NCBI GenBank assembly: GCA_035310145.1 | Contig: DATGEL010000104.1 | Span: forward strand, 56,516 to 120,515 | DNA: 64,000 nt | Reading direction: 5' to 3' | DNA from: Dehalococcoidia bacterium | Lineage (GTDB): Bacteria; Chloroflexota; Dehalococcoidia; CAUJGQ01 | Shown here: piece by piece, positions 16,090 through 24,052 of the stretch | Position numbering within the stretch: position 1 is the stretch's first letter | Layout: each line of letters starts with the position of its first letter | Program-made: the position numbers and the translations under genes | The notes under the pieces: generated by a model | The model's database searches: none | Told to the model about the DNA's origin: nothing | Seen by the model: the letters and a program-made list of their open reading frames with translations, nothing else

Positions 16090-17241
16090 TCAGATCACCG
16101 CCGTCTCGCGGATGGCGGCGCCACGGGCGAAGCGATCCGGCGCCAGCTCGCTCACGTCGGGATCGGAGCGGCCGGTCGTCAGCAGGCTGGCGATCACCAT
16201 GCCCGCGGCCGGCGCGTGCATGAAGCCGTGGCCGGAAAAGCCGCAGGCGCACCAGAAGCCGGGGACGCTCGTCTCGCCGATCAGCGGGTTGTGGTCGGGT
16301 GTCACCTCGTACAGCCCGCCCCAACCCGTGCGGATCGCCGCCTCGGCCAGGGCGGGGACGCGCCGCGTGGCCGCCTCGATCAGCCGTTCCAGGAAGGCCA
16401 CGGTGGTCGCCGTGTCCTCGCCGCTCGGCTCGGTCGGGTCGTCCATGCCCAGCAGCACCGCACGGCCCTCGCGCCGGCAGTAGAACTTGGTGCCGAAATC
16501 GACGGTCAGCGGCATCTCCGCGGGCAGGCCCTCGAACGGGTCGGTGACGAAGATCTGCCGCCGGTAGGGCAGCACCGGCAGCTCCAGCCCCACCATGCGG
16601 CCGATCACGGCGGCGAAGGCGCCCGCGCAGTTGACGACGATCGGTGTGCGCACGCTGCCCGCCGCCGTCTGCACCGCCGCGACGCGCCCCCCGCTCAGCT
16701 CGATGCCCGTCACCGACGTCTCGTCGCGGCAAACGACGCCCGCAGCCCGCGCGCCGGCGACGAAGCCTTCCACGGCCGAGCCGGGATCGGCGAAGCCGTC
16801 GGTCGGGCAGTAGGTGGCGCCGAGCACGTCGCCGACCGCGAGCTGCGGCACCAGCTTCTGCGCGCCGGCGCGGTCCAGCAGTTGCGCCGGCACGCCCAGG
16901 TCGCGCTGCATGATCGCTTGGCGCTGGAACGCCTTCCAGGCGCGGCCGTCGGTCAGCAGGAAGAGATAGCCGCTCTGGCGGAATCCAGCGTCGATGCCCA
17001 GCTCGGCCTCGAAACGGTGGTAGAAGGCGAGGCTCTGCTGCGAGAGCCGCACGTTGACTTCCGTGGAAAACTGCTGGCGGATGCCGCCGGCGGCGCGCGC
17101 GCTGGAACCCGAGCCGAACAGCCCGCGATCGATCAGCGCCACGCGCTCGATGCCCGCCTTGCGGGCGAAGTAGGCGACGCTGGCGCCGACGATGCCGCCG
17201 CCGACCACCACCAGATCGACCGCCTCCGGCAGCGCGGCCAT
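16090..17241 (-). CDS. FAD-dependent oxidoreductase, DAO family
   Basis: A 383-residue flavoprotein of the D-amino acid/sarcosine oxidase group. The FAD dinucleotide motif is at the N-terminus (DLVVVGGGIVGASVAYFARK), followed by SGSSARAAGGIRQQFS, the typical DAO GG.R region, and a C-terminal FAD contact (GLYEVTPDHNPLIGE, then CGFSGHGFMHAPAAG). It oxidises a secondary or primary amine, producing an imine and a carbonyl. Its ATG overlaps the TGA of the aldehyde dehydrogenase gene by one base, so the oxidase product is probably the dehydrogenase substrate. The specific amine is unknown. Confidence 0.9.
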   Translation of the reverse strand: MAALPEAVDLVVVGGGIVGASVAYFARKAGIERVALIDRGLFGSGSSARAAGGIRQQFSTEVNVRLSQQSLAFYHRFEAELGIDAGFRQSGYLFLLTDGRAWKAFQRQAIMQRDLGVPAQLLDRAGAQKLVPQLAVGDVLGATYCPTDGFADPGSAVEGFVAGARAAGVVCRDETSVTGIELSGGRVAAVQTAAGSVRTPIVVNCAGAFAAVIGRMVGLELPVLPYRRQIFVTDPFEGLPAEMPLTVDFGTKFYCRREGRAVLLGMDDPTEPSGEDTATTVAFLERLIEAATRRVPALAEAAIRTGWGGLYEVTPDHNPLIGETSVPGFWCACGFSGHGFMHAPAAGMVIASLLTTGRSDPDVSELAPDRFARGAAIRETAVI

Positions 17242-18734
17242 CAGTTGGTGTCGATCTGCGCCCGCTGCAGGCGCCCACTGTAGTCCACGTAGATCGTCTT
17301 CCACTCGGTGTAGGTGTCGAGCGCGGCGCGGCCGGCCTCGCGGTGGCCGTTGCCCGTGCCGCGCGTGCCGCCGAAGGGCAGTTGAATCTCGGCGCCGATC
17401 GTGCCGGCGTTGACGTAGACGATGCCGGTGGTCAGCCGCTCCATCGCCCGGAACGCCTGGTTCACGTCGCGCGTGTAGATCGCGCTGGAGAGGCCGTAGG
17501 GCACGTTGTTGTTGACCTCGATCGCCTCGTCCAGCGAATCGACGGCGATCAGCGTCGTCACCGGGCCGAAGATCTCCTCCTGCGCGATGCGCATCGAGCC
17601 GCGGGCGCCGGTGAAGACGGTCGGCTCGAAGAAGTAGCCGCCGGCGAAGCCCTGCGGGTGCGCCTCGTGGCCGCCGGTGGCGATGCGGGCGCCCTCGCTC
17701 ACGCCCACGGGCATGTATGACTCGATCTTCTTGAGCTGGGTCGGATTGATTACCGGGCCGACGTCGGTGCTCGCCTCCCAGCCGGGACCCAGCCGCAGCC
17801 CCTGCGCCCGCTTGACCAGCATCTCGGCGAACTGCCCTTCGACCCTGCGGTGCACGATCACGCGGCTGGCCGCGGTGCAGCGCTGGCCACTCGTCCCGAA
17901 GGCGCTCCAGACCACCCCTTCCAGCGCCAGCTCCAGGTCGGCGTCGTCCATGATGATGATCGCGTTCTTGCCGCCCATCTCTAAATGGCAGGACTTGCCC
18001 AGCTCGCCGCAGCGCTTGCCGACGCCCGTGCCGACGGCGTTCGAGCCGGTGAAGGAGATCAGGCGGATGCGCGGATCGTCTACCACCGCGGCGCCCGGCT
18101 CCGCGCCCTGGCCGAAGACGACGTTGAGCACGCCGGGCGGCAGCCCGGCCTCTTCAAAGAGCTTCACCAGGTTCCAGGCGCTGCGCGGCGAGTACTCGGA
18201 CGGCTTGAACACGGCCGTGTTGCCGCTGATCAGCGCCGGCATCAGCTTCCAGGTCGGGATCGCCATCGGAAAGTTCCAGGGCGTAATCGCGCCGATCACG
18301 CCGACGGGCATGCGCACCGACATCGCCCACTTGTTCGGCAGCTCCGAGGGCACCGTCTCGCCAAACTGGCGCCGGCCCTCGCCCGCCATGTAGAAGGTCA
18401 TGTCGATGCCTTCCTGCACGTCGCCGAGCGATTCGGGCATGACCTTGCCCATCTCGTCGCACAGCTCACGGGCGAGCTGCTGTTTGCGATCGCGCAGCAG
18501 CTCGGCCACGCGGAAGAGGATCTCGCCACGTTTGGGCGCCGGCATGGCGCGCCACTTCGGGTAGGCCGCTTCGGCGGCGGCGGCGGCTTCGGCCACGTCC
18601 GCGGCGCCGGAACCGGCGACCTCGTGCAGCACGGCGCCGGTGGCTGGGTTGCGGTTCTCGAATGTGGCGCCGGATTTGGCGGGCTGCCAGCGCCCACCGA
18701 TGTAGTTCTGCAGCAGGGGAACGGACTCGCTCAT
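17241..18734 (-). CDS. NAD(P)-dependent aldehyde dehydrogenase
   Basis: A 497-residue ALDH superfamily enzyme. The cofactor loop (ITPWNFPMAIPTWK), the Rossmann region FTGSNAVGTGV, the general base Glu in LEMGGKNAIII and the catalytic Cys in TSGQRCTAASRVIVH are all present, as is EEIFGPV. The segment from the Glu through the Cys resembles the alpha-aminoadipic semialdehyde dehydrogenase (ALDH7) group. The start is ATG 18734 with GGAGG six bases upstream; nine codons further upstream lack one. It is the first gene of an operon with the DAO-family oxidase. Confidence 0.92.
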   Translation of the reverse strand: MSESVPLLQNYIGGRWQPAKSGATFENRNPATGAVLHEVAGSGAADVAEAAAAAEAAYPKWRAMPAPKRGEILFRVAELLRDRKQQLARELCDEMGKVMPESLGDVQEGIDMTFYMAGEGRRQFGETVPSELPNKWAMSVRMPVGVIGAITPWNFPMAIPTWKLMPALISGNTAVFKPSEYSPRSAWNLVKLFEEAGLPPGVLNVVFGQGAEPGAAVVDDPRIRLISFTGSNAVGTGVGKRCGELGKSCHLEMGGKNAIIIMDDADLELALEGVVWSAFGTSGQRCTAASRVIVHRRVEGQFAEMLVKRAQGLRLGPGWEASTDVGPVINPTQLKKIESYMPVGVSEGARIATGGHEAHPQGFAGGYFFEPTVFTGARGSMRIAQEEIFGPVTTLIAVDSLDEAIEVNNNVPYGLSSAIYTRDVNQAFRAMERLTTGIVYVNAGTIGAEIQLPFGGTRGTGNGHREAGRAALDTYTEWKTIYVDYSGRLQRAQIDTN

Positions 18735-18800
18735 CGCGCACCTCCACCGTTCAAGCACCATGATACGGCGGGGCGGGGGGCACGGCCCTCATCTTCTCCG

Positions 18801-18832
18801 GTCTCCTTCTCCCAATCCTGGGAGAAGGAGAC
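18801..18832. repeat. Dispersed palindromic repeat B, copy 2
   Basis: GTCTCCTTCTCCCA (18801-18814) and TGGGAGAAGGAGAC (18819-18832) form a 14-bp perfect stem with loop ATCC. The core CCCAATCCTGGG is the reverse complement of the core in the 1344-1371 palindrome, so the two belong to one family. Confidence 0.65.
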
Positions 18833-18905
18833 GATCCAGGTTGAAGCGTTCCAACCTGTTAACGGTTAACCCGACGCCGTCCGAGCCGTGCTCCGCCCGA
18901 TCGCC

Positions 18906-18929
18906 ACTCGCCCGGGATTGGGAGAGGGG
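18906..18929. repeat. Dispersed palindromic repeat B, decayed copy 3
   Basis: The half CCCGGGATTGGGAGAGGGG (18911-18929) matches one arm and the loop of repeat B, with the other arm degraded. It lies 74 bases from copy 2, between the ALDH and mutS genes. A separate AT-rich palindrome, GTTAAC-G-GTTAAC, lies between them at 18858-18870. Confidence 0.45.
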
Positions 18930-18959
18930 TATGTGAAATGAGGTGAGGGCCGAGCGCCG

Positions 18960-18968
18960 TGCTAGAAT
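18960..18968 (+). promoter_or_regulatory. Extended -10 promoter for mutS
   Basis: TG-C-TAGAAT, an extended -10 element, 46 bases before the GTG of mutS. No -35 match is needed for this promoter type and none is seen. Confidence 0.4.
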
Positions 18969-19013
18969 GGCCCGACCGCCGGACATAACAGCCGGGCGGC
19001 GCAGGAAACGGCA

Positions 19014-21623
19014 GTGTCCCAGGCTTTTTCCCCTGTTGCCGACGCGCGGCTCACACCGGCGCGGCGCCAATACCTCGAGATCAAGGCGGAGTGTCCGCCC
19101 GACACGATCCTGCTCTATCGCCTGGGCGACTTCTACGAGACGTTCGACGACGACGCCCAGCGCGTGGCCGAAGCGCTGCACATCACGCTCACCTCGCGCG
19201 AATTCGGGCGCGGCGTGCGGGTGCCGCTGGCGGGTATTCCCCATCACGCGCTGAACGGCTACCTGGCGCGGCTGCTGGCGCGCGGCTTCAAGGTCGCCGT
19301 CTGTGAGCAGCTCTCCGAACCCGGCCGCGGCATCATCGACCGCGGCGTCGTGCGCATCGTCACGCCGGGCACGATCTCGCAACCGGATCTGCTGCGGCCC
19401 GGTGAAAACAGCTACCTCGCCGCCGTCTGCCGCCACGAAGAGACGCTCGCCCTTGCGTATGTCGACGTGACCACGGGCGAGTTCGCCGCCACGCAGTTCG
19501 CGGGCGAGCGGGCCGAGGCCGCGCTGGAGGCGGAGCTGGCGCGCGTGGCGCCGGCCGAGTGCCTGCTGGCGATGGGCGAAGGGCTGCCGCACGCCGGCAC
19601 GGCCACGCGGCTCGAAGCGCGTCTGTTCGAGCCAGAGGCCGCGGCCGAGACGCTGAAGCGCGCGCTCAAGGTCGCGTCGCTCGAAGCCTTCGGCTGCGCC
19701 GGGGCGCCCGCGGTTGCCGGCGCGGCCGGCGCGATCGTCGCCTACCTGCAGCAGACCAACCCCGACCTGCTCGGTCTGCTGGACGGCTTCCGCACCTACA
19801 CCGCCGCACGTTACCTGGCGCTGGATCCGCAGAGCCGACGCAATTTAGACCTGCTGCGTAGCGCCCGCAGCGGCGCCGCCCGCGGCGGTCTCGCCGCCGT
19901 GCTCGATCGCACGCGCACGGCGATGGGCGGGCGGCTGCTGCGTCGGGTGCTCGGCCAGCCGCTGCTCGACGTGACCGAGATCCAGGCGAGGCTCGACGCC
20001 GTGGCCGCGCTGGTGAGCGACGCGCCCCGCCGCCGCCGGCTCGGCGGCCCGCTCGACCGGCTGGCGGACGTCGAGCGGCTCACCGGGCGCGTCTGCGAAG
20101 GCACAGCCGGCGCCCGTGACCTGCACGGCCTCGCCGCCGTGCTGCGGCGCGCCCCGGCCCTGCGCGAGGAACTGACGCCGCTGGCCGCACTCGCCCCCGT
20201 TGCTGCCGAGCTGGACGGCGTGCCTGAAGCCGTGGCGATGATCGAGCGCGGCGTGGCGGACGCGGACGGCCGGCTGATCCGCCGCGGCTACGACGAACGG
20301 CTGGACGGGCTGCTCGGCTCCGTGGACGGCGCCCAGCGCACGCTGCTGGAGCTGGAGCGGCGCGAGCGCGAACGCAGCGGCATCCGCTCGCTCAAGGTCG
20401 GCTACACCAAGGTCTTCGGCTATTACATCGAGGTCACGCGGCCGAACCTGGCGCACGTGCCGAAGGAATACCGGCACAAGCAGACGCTCGCCAACGCGGA
20501 GCGCTTCACCACGCCAGAGCTGCGCGAGTGCGAGAGCCAGATCCTGCACTCCGAAGAGAACGCGGCGGCGCTCGAACAGGAGTTGTTCGCCGGGCTGCTG
20601 CGCGAGCTCGCCGGGCAGCGCACACGCCTGCTGCGCACGGCGGGCGCCCTGGCGCAGCTCGATGTCTATCTCGCGCTGGCCGAGACGGCCGTGGCGCACG
20701 GCTGGACACGGCCCGCACTGGACGAGTCGCTGCGGCTGGAGATCAACGGCGGCCGTCACCCCGTGGTCGAGGAGCGGCTGCCGCCGGGCGAGTTCATTCC
20801 CAACGACTGCGCCCTCGATGCCGGCGACGACGGCTGCCAGATCGCGCTGATCACCGGGCCGAACATGGCCGGCAAATCGACGTACCTGCGCCAGATCGCG
20901 CTCTGCACGGTGCTGGCGCAGATCGGCAGCTTTGTGCCGGCCGCGGCGGCGCGTATCGGCGTCGTCGATCGCATCTTCACCCGCATCGGCGCCCAGGACG
21001 ACATCAGCGCCGGCCAGAGCACCTTTCTGGTCGAGATGATCGAGACGGCGACGATCCTGCGTCACGCCACGCGCCGCAGCCTGGTGCTGCTGGACGAGGT
21101 CGGCCGCGGCACCGGCACGCAGGACGGCATGGCAATCGCGCAGGCGGTGGTCGAGTATTTGCACCACTACGTCGGCGCCCGCACCCTGTTCGCCACGCAT
21201 TTCCACGAGCTGGCCTTGCTCGAGCGCACCCTGCCGCGGCTGCGCCCGTTCAACGTCGCGGCGATCGAGGAGGCGGGCCGCCTCGTCTTCCTGCATCGGG
21301 TGCGGCCGGGCGGCAGCGACCGCAGCTACGGCGTGCACGTAGCGCGGCTGGCCGGCATCCCGCCGCTGGTCGCCGCCCGCGCCGAGGAGCTGTTGCGAGG
21401 GAACAGGGAACTTGGAGGGGACCGGGAACAGGGAACAGGGAAGCGGAGCACCGACGCCGACGCGCTGCTGACGGAGCTGGCGGCGCTCGACGTGCTGCGC
21501 ATCTCGCCGCTGGAGGCGGCCGCTCGCTTGCAAGAGCTGCAGGAGCGTGCGGCGCTACAGCTACACTCCCGGGATACTCCCGCGGGTCAGGGCGAGCCGG
21601 CTCCCGCCGCTGCCCGCGGCTGA
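19014..21623 (+). CDS. mutS: DNA mismatch repair protein MutS
   Basis: An 869-residue MutS of normal length. The mismatch-reading Phe-x-Glu is at 40-42 (GDFYETF). The connector, lever and clamp domains follow, then the ATPase with Walker A GPNMAGKST near 615-623 and Walker B VLLDEVGRGT near 690. GTG start with AGGA nine bases upstream. The odd feature is the C-terminal region, residues about 795-811, where a GGGAACA heptamer array is read in frame (RGNRELGGDREQGTGKR) between the ATPase and the last helices; this is not conserved MutS sequence and looks like a repeat insertion. It recognises mismatches; a MutL partner is not in view. Confidence 0.97.
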   Translation: MSQAFSPVADARLTPARRQYLEIKAECPPDTILLYRLGDFYETFDDDAQRVAEALHITLTSREFGRGVRVPLAGIPHHALNGYLARLLARGFKVAVCEQLSEPGRGIIDRGVVRIVTPGTISQPDLLRPGENSYLAAVCRHEETLALAYVDVTTGEFAATQFAGERAEAALEAELARVAPAECLLAMGEGLPHAGTATRLEARLFEPEAAAETLKRALKVASLEAFGCAGAPAVAGAAGAIVAYLQQTNPDLLGLLDGFRTYTAARYLALDPQSRRNLDLLRSARSGAARGGLAAVLDRTRTAMGGRLLRRVLGQPLLDVTEIQARLDAVAALVSDAPRRRRLGGPLDRLADVERLTGRVCEGTAGARDLHGLAAVLRRAPALREELTPLAALAPVAAELDGVPEAVAMIERGVADADGRLIRRGYDERLDGLLGSVDGAQRTLLELERRERERSGIRSLKVGYTKVFGYYIEVTRPNLAHVPKEYRHKQTLANAERFTTPELRECESQILHSEENAAALEQELFAGLLRELAGQRTRLLRTAGALAQLDVYLALAETAVAHGWTRPALDESLRLEINGGRHPVVEERLPPGEFIPNDCALDAGDDGCQIALITGPNMAGKSTYLRQIALCTVLAQIGSFVPAAAARIGVVDRIFTRIGAQDDISAGQSTFLVEMIETATILRHATRRSLVLLDEVGRGTGTQDGMAIAQAVVEYLHHYVGARTLFATHFHELALLERTLPRLRPFNVAAIEEAGRLVFLHRVRPGGSDRSYGVHVARLAGIPPLVAARAEELLRGNRELGGDREQGTGKRSTDADALLTELAALDVLRISPLEAAARLQELQERAALQLHSRDTPAGQGEPAPAAARG
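21399..21443. repeat. GGGAACA heptamer array inside mutS
   Basis: Two short runs, GGGAACAGGGAAC (21399-21411) and GGGAACAGGGAACAGGGAAG (21424-21443), built on the heptamer GGGAACA. Both lie in the mutS frame. The inverse array TTCCCTG occurs about 200 bases on, at 21639-21660. Confidence 0.75.
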
Positions 21624-21638
21624 CGTCGCCGAAACCAC

Positions 21639-21690
21639 TGTTCCCTGTTCCCTGTTCCCTTACCTGTACCCTGTCACCAGGAACCTGTCA
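21639..21690. repeat. Inverse GGGAACA heptamer array at the MFS gene end
   Basis: TGTTCCC is repeated three times from 21639 and runs into degenerate units (ACCTGTACCCTGTCACC, AGGAACCTGTCACCC). The part from 21660 onward encodes the last residues and the TAA stop of the MFS transporter (DRFLVTGYR). With the copy in mutS it forms a long imperfect inverted repeat that could also serve as a shared terminator for the two convergent genes. Confidence 0.7.
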
Positions 21691-22901
21691 CCCGACTCAG
21701 GCGCCGCCCGCCGATCGCGGCGCAGGCAGACGAGAAAGACCACAAGCTGCGCCGGCGGTAGCAACCCGACGAGCGCGAACAGCGCCGCATAGCCGCCGGC
21801 GTCCGCGAGAAAGCCCAGCACGAAGGCGCCCAGCACCGTGCCTACGTCCCAGGCGCCCGTGAGCGTCGCCATCGCCGCCCCGCGTTCGGCCTCGGGCGCC
21901 CGGTCCATCGTCAGGATCGTCAGGCCGGTATGGCCGAAGGCGAAGCCAGCGCCGTAGAGCAAGGCGGCGAGATAGAAGGCGGCGGCGCTGTGTGCCGCGC
22001 TCAACAGCAGCATCGCGCCGCCCGTGACCAGCAGGCCGGGCACGATCGCCGCCCGCCGCGACCAGCGATCGGCAACCCAGCCGCCGCCGATCCGCCCCAG
22101 CAGCAGCGTGACGCCGTACAGCGCGAAGAACACGCCCGGATCGCCGGCGTGGCGCTGTTTCTCGTAGAGGGCGAGGAAGGCGGTGACTGCGCCGGCCGGG
22201 ATCGTGAGCGAGAGGAACGTCAGCATCGTCAGGCGGGCGCTCGGGCTGAACAGCTTGCCGCGCGGCGCGGCACGATGTTGCGCCGTCTGCGTCTCCGGGA
22301 GCAGCAGCGCCAGGCCGAGGCAGCCGAGGTTGAGCAGGACACCGGCGCCGAAGAAGGCGCCGTAGCCGAACGCCTGCGCCAGCCAGAGACCAAGCGCCGG
22401 GCCGTAGAGGCTGGTGCTGGTGTAGACGACACCATACCAGCCCATGCCTTCGCCGCGCCGCGGCGCCGGCAGCACGTCGGCGAGCGAGGCCATGATTGCG
22501 GTCGTCAAGAAGGCGGCCGTGATGCCGTACAGCGCCCGCACCGCCGAGAGATACCAGACATCGGCGCTGACGGCCTGCAGCAGCGAGGCGAGGGCGCAGC
22601 CCGCCGCGCCCGCAGCCAGCAACCGGCGGCGGCCGAGGCGATCGACGATGCGCCCGGTGTGCAGGCGCAACAGCATCGACGCGATGAACGGCACCCCTAC
22701 CACCAGGCCGATCTGCCAGCGCGGCGCGCCCTTCACGTACAAAGGCAGGGCGGCGAAGTAGAGCGCGAAGCTGAGGAAGTAGAGGTGGACGACGCCGAAC
22801 AGCAGCGCCAGCGAAACCGACCACAGCCGCGGCCGCGGTGCGACCGCGACGACCGCACTGCTCGTCGGGCCGGCGGCCACGATCGTCGCATCGGGCTGCA
22901 T
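21660..22901 (-). CDS. MFS transporter
   Basis: A 413-residue protein with twelve predicted transmembrane helices in two halves. The MFS signature loop between helices 2 and 3 is present (HTGRIVDRLGRRRLLAAG), as is the second-half counterpart (GRIGGGWVADRWSRRAAIVP). It belongs with drug or small-molecule exporters rather than sugar permeases, but the substrate cannot be told. The last nine or so residues and the stop are made of the GGGAACA-type repeat, so its tail was probably rewritten by that element. It converges on mutS. Confidence 0.9.
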   Translation of the reverse strand: MQPDATIVAAGPTSSAVVAVAPRPRLWSVSLALLFGVVHLYFLSFALYFAALPLYVKGAPRWQIGLVVGVPFIASMLLRLHTGRIVDRLGRRRLLAAGAAGCALASLLQAVSADVWYLSAVRALYGITAAFLTTAIMASLADVLPAPRRGEGMGWYGVVYTSTSLYGPALGLWLAQAFGYGAFFGAGVLLNLGCLGLALLLPETQTAQHRAAPRGKLFSPSARLTMLTFLSLTIPAGAVTAFLALYEKQRHAGDPGVFFALYGVTLLLGRIGGGWVADRWSRRAAIVPGLLVTGGAMLLLSAAHSAAAFYLAALLYGAGFAFGHTGLTILTMDRAPEAERGAAMATLTGAWDVGTVLGAFVLGFLADAGGYAALFALVGLLPPAQLVVFLVCLRRDRRAAPESGDRFLVTGYR

Positions 22902-22994
22902 CGCTCACCGTGTAGGCGCAGTTGCCGGCCATGCTAGCGGCACAGCCGCGGCACGGTCAACGCGGCCGAAACGTTGCGCTCGCGCCACACGGAC

Positions 22995-23024
22995 CTGACA
23001 GAGCCGGCCCGCGCCGTGTAGAGT
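22995..23024 (+). promoter_or_regulatory. Promoter for the Crp/Fnr gene
   Basis: CTGACA (22995-23000), 18 bases, TAGAGT (23019-23024), about 80 bases before the chosen GTG start. Confidence 0.5.
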
Positions 23025-23103
23025 AAGCCAGCGAGCAGGACGCGGCAGCGCCCGCTTGAGACACGAGGCGCAGCGGCGCCCGCCGCCGAGGAGCAGCACC
23101 GCA

Positions 23104-23796
23104 GTGCAGAGCGATCACACCGTCCGCGCGTTGACGGCTGTCCCCCTCTTCGCCAACCTTCCGCCCGCCGTGATCGAGGCGATCGCGGGCAAGGTTCGGC
23201 GCCGCCGTTTCAACAACGGCGAGGTGATCTTCCACGAGGGCGACCCTGGCCGTGCGCTCTGCGTGATCGAATCGGGCCGGGTGAAGGTCGTCTCCGTCTC
23301 GGAGCAGGGGCAGGAGGCGCTGCTGGCAGTGCTGGGGCCGAGCGAGTTCTTCGGCGAGCTGGCGCTGTTCGACGACATGCCGCGCTCGGCCGACATCGTG
23401 GCGATGGAGCAGACGCTGACGCTCAACCTCAATCGCGACGACTTCTTCGCGATCATCGATCGCTTTCCCAGCGTCTCGCGCCAGATCTTCAGCGTGCTCG
23501 CGGCCCAGATCCGCCGGCTGACCAGCGATGTCGCCGACATCGTCTTCCTCAACCTGGACGCGCGCATCGCCAAGCGGCTGCTGGAGCTGGCCGACTCCCA
23601 CGGCGCCGACACGCCGGAGGGCCGGCGCATCGAGCTGAACCTGAGCCAGGCGGAGCTCGGCTCGATGGTGGGCGCCACGCGCGAGAGCGTAAACCAGTGC
23701 CTGCGCCGCTTCCAGGAGTCCGGGCTGATCACGCTCGGGCGGCAGCGCATCACCGTGGTCAAGGCCGACGGCCTGCGCCGCCGCATCAACTACTGA
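23104..23796 (+). CDS. Crp/Fnr-family transcriptional regulator
   Basis: A 230-residue regulator with an N-terminal cyclic-nucleotide-binding beta-barrel (VIFHEGDPGRALCVIESG; FFGELALFDDMPRSADI, which has the phosphate-cassette pattern of cAMP binders) and a C-terminal winged helix (LSQAELGSMVGATRESVNQCLRRF). No N-terminal cysteine cluster, so it is not an Fnr oxygen sensor. The start GTG at 23104 has GAGGAG ten bases before it and gives the usual family length; an upstream TTG in the same frame is less likely. Confidence 0.9.
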   Translation: MQSDHTVRALTAVPLFANLPPAVIEAIAGKVRRRRFNNGEVIFHEGDPGRALCVIESGRVKVVSVSEQGQEALLAVLGPSEFFGELALFDDMPRSADIVAMEQTLTLNLNRDDFFAIIDRFPSVSRQIFSVLAAQIRRLTSDVADIVFLNLDARIAKRLLELADSHGADTPEGRRIELNLSQAELGSMVGATRESVNQCLRRFQESGLITLGRQRITVVKADGLRRRINY

Positions 23797-23808
23797 GCGG
23801 GGCGGCGT

Positions 23809-24048
23809 TCAGCGTTCTGCCACGCCCGTCGTGCCGTACTGCCTGGCCAGCCGCGCCTCGCAGGGAGCGCAGACGTAGAGCACGCCGCAGGCGCCCTCGG
23901 CGGTGTAATTGAGTGTGCGCCGGCCGCAAACGGCGCCGGCGGTGCTGGTGTTCAGCGGCAGATGAAACCAGCCGTCGCAGGAGGTGCAGGGCACGCCGGC
24001 GCCTTCATCGATGACGGTTGAACAGACGTGGCAGGTGTGCGGCGCCAT
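23809..24048 (-). CDS. Small Cys-rich zinc-finger protein, PHD-like spacing
   Basis: A 79-residue protein with Cys6-x2-Cys9, Cys21-x2-Cys24, His29, Cys41, Cys54 and Cys60-x2-Cys63. The run CTSCDGWFH resembles the centre of PHD fingers, and the overall order is close to Cys4-His-Cys3, although the residue after His29 that should be two away is twelve away. It probably binds two zinc ions. The start lies four bases after the stop of the formyltransferase gene, with GGCGGG upstream, so the two form an operon. The function is unknown. It converges on the Crp/Fnr gene with a 12-base gap. Confidence 0.65.
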   Translation of the reverse strand: MAPHTCHVCSTVIDEGAGVPCTSCDGWFHLPLNTSTAGAVCGRRTLNYTAEGACGVLYVCAPCEARLARQYGTTGVAER

Positions 24049-24052
24049 TGGA

